A DNA stretch of 6,570 nt from UBA724 sp964229545 (GTDB lineage Bacteria; Bacteroidota; Bacteroidia; Flavobacteriales; Flavobacteriaceae): contig CAXRDP010000024.1 of NCBI GenBank assembly GCA_964229545.1, forward strand, positions 1 to 6,570, read 5' to 3'. The position numbers were made by a program, and so were the translations under genes. The notes under the pieces are model-generated. The model worked only from the letters and a program-made list of their open reading frames with translations. It ran no database searches and was not told where the DNA came from. Below are positions 1 to 6,165 of this stretch, piece by piece. Within the stretch, counting starts at the first letter, position 1, and each line of letters starts with the position of its first letter.

Positions 1-260
1 TGGGCAAGGCGGTGCTGTTTGTTCCATCGCCCAATGTGGCAGAGGATCACCAATACAAAAATGCAATGGCTATTGCCCAACACGATGCAGCCCTCGTGCT
101 TAGAGAAAGTGAACTTGATAACAAATTTTTAGCCACAATCAAGGAACTGATTGACGACCCATCGCGCCGACAACAACTGGGTGATAACATCAAAAAATTG
201 GCAAAACCCCATGCCACAAAAGACATTGTAGAACAGATAAACGAACTGCTCCATGATTAA
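1..260 (+). CDS. murG: MurG, UDP-GlcNAc:lipid I N-acetylglucosaminyltransferase (3' end only)
   Basis: MurG moves GlcNAc from UDP-GlcNAc onto lipid I at the inner face of the cytoplasmic membrane, producing lipid II for peptidoglycan. Only the last 86 or so codons are present; the reading frame enters at base 3 (GKAVLFVPSPNVAEDHQ) and stops with TAA at 258-260. The block VPSPNVAEDHQYKNA matches the C-terminal donor-nucleotide lobe of MurG, where the P-P/S-x-N-x-A-x-D-H-Q-x-x-N-A pattern is characteristic. The following 'AALVLRESEL' and the closing helix 'LGDNIKKLAKPHATKDIVEQI' segment also fit the end of the family. The GTG at base 12 is not the real start because homology continues upstream of it. 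The stop overlaps the murC start by 8 bases, which suggests translational coupling. The gene is cut by the window edge, not broken. Confidence 0.93.
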   Translation, partial: GKAVLFVPSPNVAEDHQYKNAMAIAQHDAALVLRESELDNKFLATIKELIDDPSRRQQLGDNIKKLAKPHATKDIVEQINELLHD

Positions 261-1599
261 GCCTTATGTCTATTTTTTGGGAATCGGGGGCATTGGCATG
301 TCGGCCTTGGCCCAATATTTTTTGGAAAAAGGACATCGTGTGGCTGGCTATGACCGTGAGGCTTCCCCACTGACACTTAAACTGGCCGCTATGGGTGCGG
401 ATATTCATCACCAGGAAGGCGTATCAAATATTCCAAAAGATTTCACAAATCCCAATCAAACGACTGTGATACGCACACCGGCAATTCCCTCAAGCTCGGA
501 TGAATTGCGCTACTTTGAAAGTCACGGTTTTGAGATGCTTAAGCGTGCACAAGTATTGGGTGCCTTGAGTGGAGATATGTATTGTGTAGCCGTAGCAGGC
601 ACCCATGGAAAAACCACTACCTCGGCCATATTGACCCATCTGATGCGTACGAGCGGAAAGAAAATAACAGCCTTTTTGGGAGGGGTGTCTCACAATATCG
701 ATTCCAACTATTTGAATGAGGGCGACGAGCTTATGGTAGTTGAGGCTGATGAGTTTGACCGATCTTTTTTACAATTGCAACCCGACTTGGCCTGTGTGAC
801 TGCTATGGACGCGGATCACTTGGATATTTACGGGGAAGTAGAAGCTTTAGAGACAAGTTTTAAGGATTTTGTAGGGCTTTTGCCCCAATCTCAAAACGCT
901 TGGATTCGAGAAGGTGTCCATTTGCCTGGTAAGGTTTTTGGAAGTCATCAATCTTCACAAGCTCGTGTGGAAAACATACGTATTGAAAATGGTCAGTATG
1001 TATTTGATTTTTGGTATCACGGCACTCAGATTACGGACCTTTCGTTTGCTTTGCCTGGTTATCACAACCTGATGAACGCAGTTGCCGCACTTTGCCTCTC
1101 TTTAGACGTGGGTTGTTCTACAACTCATTTGAAAGAGGGTCTGAAGACCTTCACGGGTGTCGACCGTCGATTTAGCAAACGAATGGAAGACCCCATCGTG
1201 GTTATTGATGATTATGCACATCACCCAGAAGAGATAAAGGCCATGCACGAAGCTGTGCGTACTTTTTACCCGACCTCAAAGGTATTGGCGGTTTTTCAAC
1301 CCCACTTGTTTTCTCGCACACGTGATTTTTGTAAGGAATTTGCTGCCAGTCTGTCCATGTTTGATGAGGTTCTTTTGCTTGACATATATCCTGCACGCGA
1401 GCTTCCGATTGAGGGGGTCAGCGCTCAAAGTATAGCCAATCTGATGCATGTCCCCACAACTGTGGTTGACAAAAAAGAACTTCCTAAGCGTGTTTATGAT
1501 GTATCTGCAGATGTGGTAGTGCTGATGGGTGCTGGTGATATTGCAGACGAGGTTCAAGCGGTTGTTTCACATTTAAAAGATTGTAAGCATGTGGGTTAG
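253..1599 (+). CDS. murC: MurC, UDP-N-acetylmuramate--L-alanine ligase
   Basis: MurC is the cytoplasmic ATP-dependent ligase that joins L-alanine to UDP-MurNAc, the first step of stem-peptide assembly. The 448-residue product has the usual three-domain Mur ligase plan and a normal length. The N-terminal Rossmann-like UDP-MurNAc domain shows GIGGIGMSALA at residues 10-20. The ATPase P-loop AGTHGKTTT is at 115-123, with K120 as the phosphate-binding lysine. The central domain continues with EADEFDRSFL (164-173), DADHLDIYG (186-194) and PGYHNLMNAVAA (268-279). The C-terminal domain has GVDRRF (302-307), DDYAHHPEEI (319-328), FQPHLFSRT (348-356) and DIYPARE (377-383). DAHHP/DYAHHP-type and DIYPARE motifs separate MurC from MurD, MurE and MurF. 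The ATG at 253 puts the glycine-rich loop ten residues in, as expected, and lies inside the murG end. The 3' end overlaps ftsQ by 11 bases. No Shine-Dalgarno sequence is visible. Confidence 0.97.
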   Translation: MIKPYVYFLGIGGIGMSALAQYFLEKGHRVAGYDREASPLTLKLAAMGADIHHQEGVSNIPKDFTNPNQTTVIRTPAIPSSSDELRYFESHGFEMLKRAQVLGALSGDMYCVAVAGTHGKTTTSAILTHLMRTSGKKITAFLGGVSHNIDSNYLNEGDELMVVEADEFDRSFLQLQPDLACVTAMDADHLDIYGEVEALETSFKDFVGLLPQSQNAWIREGVHLPGKVFGSHQSSQARVENIRIENGQYVFDFWYHGTQITDLSFALPGYHNLMNAVAALCLSLDVGCSTTHLKEGLKTFTGVDRRFSKRMEDPIVVIDDYAHHPEEIKAMHEAVRTFYPTSKVLAVFQPHLFSRTRDFCKEFAASLSMFDEVLLLDIYPARELPIEGVSAQSIANLMHVPTTVVDKKELPKRVYDVSADVVVLMGAGDIADEVQAVVSHLKDCKHVG

Positions 1600-2299
1600 G
1601 ATCACTGTTTTTGGTATATGGCTTCTTGTTTTGGGAGTGGTAACCGTGTTTTCTTCCTACAAAAACCGACTTCGTCCCATTCATACTATTACAGTTACTG
1701 TAGAGCCCGAATACCCGCCCATGATAAGTGCAGACTCCGTTAATAAATTGTTAACACTTGCCCCGCACGATTCGCTAAGCCCTCAAAAAAGTGCAATAAA
1801 TTTGAGGGAACTTGAGGCTCAACTCGAGTACAATAACTTAATCAAAAAAGCAGAAGCGTTCTTGACAATCGATGACATATTGCACGTTGATGTGCGTTCT
1901 AGGACACCTGTAGTACGTGTGCTACAGGACAAAGGTTTTTATTTGGATCGTGAAGGGTCTGTCATTCCCTATTCGCCCTTTTACGAGGCAGATGTACCTG
2001 AAGTTTGCGGTGTGTTGGCAAAAGAAAGCTTTGCGGACATAGCCACCTTGGCTATGGCAGTTGGAAAAGACGTTTTTATGCGTTCCCATTTGGGCTGTAT
2101 TGAGAATAACAATGACGGCATTCGCATTGAAGTGCCCCAACAATCATACTCGATTAAAATGCGATCCCTTACTAATATTAAGCACAAGTTTAACAACTAC
2201 AAAGCGTTTTTTGCCTATGGGCTAGACAACGGTTTGTTGGACAAATACAAAGAAATCGTGTTGGATGATACCAACCAAGTAATTGGCACAAAAATTTAG
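1589..2299 (+). CDS. ftsQ: FtsQ/DivIB-family cell division protein
   Basis: FtsQ is a single-pass membrane protein of the divisome, with most of the chain outside the cytoplasmic membrane, where it links early and late division proteins. This 236-residue product has almost no cytoplasmic tail: a hydrophobic segment covers about residues 4-21 (ITVFGIWLLVLGVVTVF) and is followed by basic YKNRLR, consistent with a type II anchor. A POTRA-like region spans about 31-105 (IHTITVTVEPEYPPMIS, then LREL and the strand 'ILHVDVRSRTPVVRV'). The beta domain follows, with GFYLDREGSVIPYSP (117-131) and VPEVCGVL (136-143), the typical Bacteroidota FtsQ pattern. The chain ends in YKEIVLDDTNQVIGTKI, again as in this phylum. 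Sequence is otherwise poorly conserved, as is normal for FtsQ, and position between murC and ftsA supports the call. It starts 11 bases inside murC, and ends 2 bases before ftsA. Confidence 0.9.
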   Translation: MWVRITVFGIWLLVLGVVTVFSSYKNRLRPIHTITVTVEPEYPPMISADSVNKLLTLAPHDSLSPQKSAINLRELEAQLEYNNLIKKAEAFLTIDDILHVDVRSRTPVVRVLQDKGFYLDREGSVIPYSPFYEADVPEVCGVLAKESFADIATLAMAVGKDVFMRSHLGCIENNNDGIRIEVPQQSYSIKMRSLTNIKHKFNNYKAFFAYGLDNGLLDKYKEIVLDDTNQVIGTKI

Positions 2300-2301
2300 A
2301 T

Positions 2302-3609
2302 ATGGAACCACAAAACACCTCAGTTGGATTAGATATCGGCACCACAAAAATTGTGGCTATGTTGGGTCGCACCAATGAGTACGGCAAACTCCAAATTGTC
2401 GGCACTGGAAAGTCACAAAGCCTTGGTGTTCATCGCGGTGTGGTCAACAACATCACCCAAACCATACAGTCCATTCAAGCAGCTGTACATGAAGCAGAGG
2501 CCGCATCGGAAACCCAAATCAAAGAGGTAGTGGTCGGGATTGCTGGTCAACACATAAGAAGTTTGCAACACAGTGATTATATCATCAGACAAAACCCTGA
2601 CGAGGTAATTCAAGAATCTGATATCGAGACCTTGATCAATCAGGTTTACAAATTGGTTATGCTCCCCGGTGAAGAAATCATCCATGTGCTTCCACAGGAA
2701 TTTAAAGTAGATGGGCAGTCTGAAATCAAAGAACCCATAGGCATGTATGGCGCCAGACTGGAGGCCAACTTTCATGTGGTTGTAGGCCAAATTTCCTCCA
2801 TTCGCAATATTGCGCGTTGTGTCAAATCTGCCGGATTGGAATTTGGCGGCATCACTTTAGAGCCTCTCGCATCTTCTGCTGCTGTTTTGAGTCAGGAAGA
2901 AAAAGAGGCAGGAGTCGCTCTGATCGATATCGGAGGAGGAACGACCGACTTGGCCATTTTTAAAGATGGTATCATACGCCATACCTCAGTCATTCCTTTT
3001 GGAGGTAATATCATTACAGAAGACATTAAAGAGGGCTGTTCTATTATTGAAAAACAAGCCGAATTGCTCAAAATCAAGTTTGGTTCCGCATGGCCCGGGG
3101 AGAACAAAGACAACGAGATTGTATCTATTCCTGGACTGCGCGGTCGTGATCCCAAAGAGATTACGCTAAAGAACCTTTCGAAGATTATTCATGCACGTGT
3201 GACAGAAATCATTGAGCAAGTCTATGCTGAGATAAAAAATTATGGCCATGAAGACAAAAAAAAACAACTCATAGCGGGTGTTGTACTTACTGGTGGAGGC
3301 AGTCAGCTTAAGCACTTAAAACAGTTGGTTGAGTATATCACAGGGATGGATACCCGTATCGGTTACCCGAATGAGCATTTGGCAGGGGATACCCAACCAG
3401 AAACAGCCAGCCCCACTTTCGCAACGGCTGTGGGCTTGGTGATGAAGGCCGTGGAACAGCAAGAAGGGGTAGCGTTTGTAGAGGCTACCGAAAGTCAAGA
3501 AGTGGCTCAGGATGATGAACAACCCGCAGAAAAACAAACACAAAGAAGGCGATCGATTTTTGATCGTTTTACGGAAGGCATTAAAGAATTTTTAGACAAC
3601 GCAGAATAA
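2302..3609 (+). CDS. ftsA: FtsA, actin-like membrane anchor of the Z ring
   Basis: FtsA is an actin/Hsp70-fold ATPase that tethers FtsZ filaments to the inner membrane and recruits later division proteins. The 435-residue product shows the nucleotide-binding elements in order: phosphate-1 loop LDIGTTKIVAML (10-21), phosphate-2 loop LIDIGGGTTDLAIF (207-220) and adenosine motif VVLTGGGSQLKHL (327-339). The block between about 85 and 165 (including LPQEFKVDGQ at 130-139 and EPIGMYGARLE at 144-154) is the FtsA-specific 1C subdomain, which distinguishes it from MreB and Hsp70. After a low-complexity acidic stretch (about 388-412), the chain ends in a basic patch plus amphipathic helix, RRRSIFDRFTEGIKEFLDNA, which fits the membrane-targeting sequence. 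ATG 2302 places the first loop at residue 10, as expected. No Shine-Dalgarno sequence precedes it. A nine-A run at 3256-3264 encodes KKK (319-321). Confidence 0.97.
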   Translation: MEPQNTSVGLDIGTTKIVAMLGRTNEYGKLQIVGTGKSQSLGVHRGVVNNITQTIQSIQAAVHEAEAASETQIKEVVVGIAGQHIRSLQHSDYIIRQNPDEVIQESDIETLINQVYKLVMLPGEEIIHVLPQEFKVDGQSEIKEPIGMYGARLEANFHVVVGQISSIRNIARCVKSAGLEFGGITLEPLASSAAVLSQEEKEAGVALIDIGGGTTDLAIFKDGIIRHTSVIPFGGNIITEDIKEGCSIIEKQAELLKIKFGSAWPGENKDNEIVSIPGLRGRDPKEITLKNLSKIIHARVTEIIEQVYAEIKNYGHEDKKKQLIAGVVLTGGGSQLKHLKQLVEYITGMDTRIGYPNEHLAGDTQPETASPTFATAVGLVMKAVEQQEGVAFVEATESQEVAQDDEQPAEKQTQRRRSIFDRFTEGIKEFLDNAE

Positions 3610-3619
3610 AACAGGAGTT

Positions 3620-5431
3620 ATGGAATCAGATTTTCAACAGATTGATTTTGATTTACCAAAAAACCAGAGCCATGTCATCAAGGTGATTGGTGTTGGTGGA
3701 GGAGGCAGCAACGCAGTCAATTATATGTATCGTCAGGGTATCAATGGCGTTGACTTTGTGGCATGTAATACAGACGCTCAGGCCCTTCAAAATAGTCCAG
3801 TACCCAACAAGATTCAGTTGGGTGTTTCCCTTACCGAAGGTTTGGGCGCCGGAGCCAACCCTGAAATCGGAGAACGCTCTGCTATGGAGAGTATGGATGA
3901 GCTCAGTCGGATGCTTTCTGTTAACACAAAAATGATTTTTATCACGGCCGGAATGGGCGGTGGCACGGGAACTGGCGCTGCGCCTGTCATTGCCAAAATG
4001 GCTCAAGACCTGGGAATTCTAACCGTGGGCATTGTGACCATGCCCTTCCAGTTTGAAGGAAAAACTCGAAACGACCAAGCCGAGACTGGCCTGAACAAAC
4101 TCCGCAGGCATGTTGACTCTTTGATTGTGATTAACAATAACAAACTCCGTGAGGTATATGGTGATTTGGGCTTCAAGCAAGGATTTGCCAAAGCCGATGA
4201 AGTATTGGCCAATGCTTCCCGTGGTATAGCTGAGGTCATCACACATCACTATACCCAAAATATTGACTTGAAGGATGCCAAGACCGTATTGTCTAATAGT
4301 GGTACTGCCATTATGGGTTCCGCAACTGCCTCGGGTACGAATCGGGGGCAAGAAGCGGTCTCTAAAGCCCTGGACTCTCCGCTTTTGAATGACAACAAGA
4401 TTATTGGCGCCAAAAATGTGTTGTTGCTAATTGTGTCTGGGTCTGACGAGGTAACCATCGACGAGATTGGTCTTATCAATGAGCACATTCAGCGTGAGGC
4501 CGGCAACAGCGCGAACATCATTATGGGAATCGGAGAAGATGAGACTTTGCGTGAGGCTATTTCTGTGACCGTGATTGCAACCGGATTTAATGCCGAGCAA
4601 CAAGATGAGATCGTACATGTAGACCCTAAGAAAATCATTCATTCACTTGAAGAAGAGCAGGCGGTAGTTCATACGCTGGAGAGTCAACAGATAGATATGT
4701 TCACGCCCGACGCGCCTCAGGCGGTTCAACAAAACGAACACGTTTTAATCCCTACCAACGAGGTATTGCGTAATATAGAAGTGGTTTATGAATCGGTTGT
4801 TGCGGAAAACAAGCCTTCCTTAAAACTCGAAGATTTTATCATCCACGAATTACCACCTGAAGTCAATGATATTGACGTAGTTGATCCTGTTGAAGTGACT
4901 CCCCAACCTGTCTTTGAAGCGCCGATGGCTGATACAAAAGAAGAAAATGAAGAAGTCGCTCCTGTTTTATTTCATCTGGAGGAAGAACCTGTGGTTTCAA
5001 CTTCTTTGACCAACGAACCAGTCATGAAGCAGGACGTGGCATCCAGTTTATCGACTCAAAAATCCGAAGCCAAGCGCTACAACCTTGAAGACTTTATGGA
5101 GCCCACACCCGAGTTGGTTTCAGAAATTGAAGTGAAAGAACCCGAAGTTGTGGAGCCTGATGACGAATTGACCCCCTTAAACAGCACCATTACTGAAGGC
5201 TTGGCCAAACGTTCTGAAGAACGCCGTCAGAAGCTAAAGGAGTTTAACTACAAGTTTTACAACAATAGGGTGGAGGACTACGAAAAAGAACCCGCTTACA
5301 AACGCGCGATGGTCGATTTGGAAGACTCGGATAAAACGACATCGGTTTCCCGTATGTCTGTCAATACGGATGCCAATGAAGAAATGCGTTTGAGAACCAA
5401 CAATTCATTTTTACACGATAACGTAGATTAA
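3620..5431 (+). CDS. ftsZ: FtsZ, tubulin-like cell division GTPase with long acidic C-terminal extension
   Basis: FtsZ polymerises into the Z ring at mid-cell and directs septal wall synthesis. The GTPase core occupies about residues 12-330: VIGVGGGGSNAVN (22-34), the tubulin signature GGGTGTGA (113-120), MPFQFEGKTR (141-150) and the catalytic T7 loop NIDLKDAKTVLSN (214-226), in which D216 and D219 correspond to the acidic pair that completes the GTPase site of the neighbouring subunit. At 603 residues it is far longer than the roughly 380-400 of model FtsZ proteins. The extra length is an E-, V- and P-rich linker (about 345-525) followed by a basic block RSEERRQKLKEFNYKF (531-546) and a closing peptide NNSFLHDNVD, both features I associate with Bacteroidota FtsZ. 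An AGGAG sequence (3613-3617) lies only 2 bases before the ATG, closer than an effective Shine-Dalgarno site normally is. The stop is 1 base from yqeY. Confidence 0.98.
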   Translation: MESDFQQIDFDLPKNQSHVIKVIGVGGGGSNAVNYMYRQGINGVDFVACNTDAQALQNSPVPNKIQLGVSLTEGLGAGANPEIGERSAMESMDELSRMLSVNTKMIFITAGMGGGTGTGAAPVIAKMAQDLGILTVGIVTMPFQFEGKTRNDQAETGLNKLRRHVDSLIVINNNKLREVYGDLGFKQGFAKADEVLANASRGIAEVITHHYTQNIDLKDAKTVLSNSGTAIMGSATASGTNRGQEAVSKALDSPLLNDNKIIGAKNVLLLIVSGSDEVTIDEIGLINEHIQREAGNSANIIMGIGEDETLREAISVTVIATGFNAEQQDEIVHVDPKKIIHSLEEEQAVVHTLESQQIDMFTPDAPQAVQQNEHVLIPTNEVLRNIEVVYESVVAENKPSLKLEDFIIHELPPEVNDIDVVDPVEVTPQPVFEAPMADTKEENEEVAPVLFHLEEEPVVSTSLTNEPVMKQDVASSLSTQKSEAKRYNLEDFMEPTPELVSEIEVKEPEVVEPDDELTPLNSTITEGLAKRSEERRQKLKEFNYKFYNNRVEDYEKEPAYKRAMVDLEDSDKTTSVSRMSVNTDANEEMRLRTNNSFLHDNVD

Positions 5432-5432
5432 T

Positions 5433-5885
5433 ATGGGATTACAAGCTGAGGTCATGATTAAGCTAAAAGAGGCCATGAAAGCCAAAGACGTAGTTGCTTT
5501 GGAGTCTTTGCGAGCCATCAAGTCGGCCATTCTTTTGGAGCAGACGCAAGCAGGCGGAAAAGCAGAACTAACTGCAGAGGCCGAAATGAAACTACTGCAA
5601 AAACTGGTGAAGCAACGACAGGACAGCGCGACTATTTTTAAAGAACAAGGTCGTGATGATTTGGCACAACCTGAAGAGGCTCAAATTGAAGTCATTAGCC
5701 AGTTTTTACCCCAACAACTATCGGAAGGTGAGGTAGCTGCGGTGATAGAAAAAGTCATTGAAGCTACGGGTGCTAGCAGTATGAAAGATATGGGCAAAGT
5801 GATGGGCATGGCTACCAAACAACTGGCAGGTCAGGCCGATGGCAAAACCATCTCTACTTTGGTCAAGCAAAAACTTGGTTCCTAA
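5433..5885 (+). CDS. yqeY: GatB/YqeY domain-containing protein
   Basis: YqeY proteins are small cytoplasmic helical proteins related to the C-terminal tail of GatB, the subunit of the tRNA-dependent amidotransferase that contacts tRNA. Their own role is not established, although a tRNA-linked function is often assumed from this homology. The 150-residue product covers the whole family: an N-terminal helical part with LKEAMKAKDVVALESLRAIKSAI (11-33 overall) and LQKLVKQRQDSATIFKEQGR (55-74), then EAQIEVISQFLPQQLSEGE (82-100), and a C-terminal domain with MKDMGKVMGMATKQLAG (117-133) and ADGKTISTLVKQKL (135-148). Length is normal for the family. The start at 5433 is preferred to the internal ATG at 5454 because the residues before it fit the usual family N-terminus. 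The gene lies 1 base after ftsZ, so it is probably translated by coupling. The catalytic GatB domain is absent. Confidence 0.93.
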   Translation: MGLQAEVMIKLKEAMKAKDVVALESLRAIKSAILLEQTQAGGKAELTAEAEMKLLQKLVKQRQDSATIFKEQGRDDLAQPEEAQIEVISQFLPQQLSEGEVAAVIEKVIEATGASSMKDMGKVMGMATKQLAGQADGKTISTLVKQKLGS

Positions 5886-5929
5886 CCCATGGTATTTGTA
5901 AAAAACCCTACTTTCGCATCACCAAAACC

Positions 5930-6003
5930 GGCCCAGTAGTTCAACTGGATAGAATATCAGATTTCGGCTCTGAGGGTTGGGGGTTCGAATCCTCCCTGGG
6001 TCA
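5930..6003 (+). tRNA. tRNA-Arg, anticodon TCG (reads CGA)
   Basis: A complete cloverleaf can be folded by hand. The acceptor stem is GGCCCAG (5930-5936) with CTGGGTC (5996-6002), containing one G-T wobble, and the discriminator base is A6003. The D arm is GTTC (5939-5942) with GAAT (5952-5955), with GG at 5947-5948 and an A following them (A20, an arginine identity base). The anticodon stem is TCAGA (5957-5961) with TCTGA (5969-5973), and the seven-base loop TTTCGGC places TCG at 5964-5966 after the conserved T33. The variable loop has five bases. The T arm is GGGGG (5979-5983) with CCTCC (5991-5995) around TTCGAAT. No CCA is encoded (ACG follows), so it must be added after transcription. It lies 44 bases after yqeY with no terminator between, so it may be processed from the division operon transcript or use its own weak promoter. 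Confidence 0.95.
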
Positions 6004-6010
6004 CGCAATC

Positions 6011-6046
6011 GGAGAATTGATTCACAGTAATTGGTTCTCCTTTTTT
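6011..6046 (+). terminator. Intrinsic terminator after tRNA-Arg
   Basis: A 12-base-pair hairpin pairs GGAGAATTGATT (6011-6022) with AATTGGTTCTCC (6029-6040) around the loop CACAGT. It contains three G-T pairs and no mismatch, and a run of six T follows at 6041-6046. It starts 8 bases after the tRNA. It is the only clear terminator I found in the window, so it probably ends both the tRNA and any transcript arriving from the dcw genes. Confidence 0.88.
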
Positions 6047-6165
6047 AGTCTAATATTTTTTTGTAAAATTGATTGTGTAGATAATCAATATCTTAAATTA
6101 ATTTTTGATTGAATAAATGTTATTTTCAACCACCATTTAATTTCAGGAATTAAAATTAATATTTT
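6047..6165. other. AT-rich intergenic region upstream of the last gene
   Basis: This stretch between the terminator and the last gene is very rich in A and T and has no convincing open frame. It must hold the promoter of the downstream gene if that gene is transcribed independently. I could not find a good match to the Bacteroidota pair TTTG / TAnnTTTG at the usual spacing. The only structured element seen is the small inverted repeat at 6068-6089. Confidence 0.6.
6068..6089. repeat. Short inverted repeat ATTGATT-N8-AATCAAT, possible operator
   Basis: Two perfect 7-base arms, ATTGATT (6068-6074) and AATCAAT (6083-6089), are separated by 8 bases. A further copy of TTGATTG occurs at 6105-6111. 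The position, about 75-100 bases before the start codon, would suit a regulator-binding site. However, arms of this size arise easily by chance in AT-rich DNA, and no T run follows that would make it a terminator. An operator role is inference only. Confidence 0.25.

Noticed and set aside
12..260. GTG at base 12 as the start of a small separate gene
   Set aside because: The frame is open upstream to base 3 and the residues GKA before it continue the MurG match, so this is the tail of murG, not a small gene.
1585..1610. Missing ddl or other gene between murC and ftsQ as a deletion
   Set aside because: Absence of ddl at this position is the usual arrangement in Bacteroidota, and the two genes overlap cleanly with no scar.
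2413..2790. Minus-strand open frame of 125 codons inside ftsA
   Set aside because: It lies wholly opposite a clearly real gene, its translation resembles no family I know, and there is no start context; it is a by-product of the coding sequence. The same applies to the minus-strand frame at 3653-4006 inside ftsZ.
4650..5250. Fusion of FtsZ to a second domain because of its 603-residue length
   Set aside because: The added part is low-complexity, acidic and without a recognisable fold, and the ending matches the normal Bacteroidota FtsZ tail, so it is an extended linker rather than a fused domain.
5909..5916. TACTTTCG as a -7 promoter element (consensus TAnnTTTG) for the tRNA, with TTTG at 5895-5898 as the -33 element
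   Set aside because: The -7 match has one mismatch and only 10 bases separate it from the TTTG, whereas about 19-21 are expected. A weak own promoter cannot be excluded but is not supported.
6060..6145. Candidate promoter elements for the last gene (TTTG at 6060 and 6104; TATCTTAA at 6089, TATTTTCA at 6121, TAATTTCA at 6138)
   Set aside because: None combines a good -7 match with the expected spacing; such partial matches are common in AT-rich DNA.
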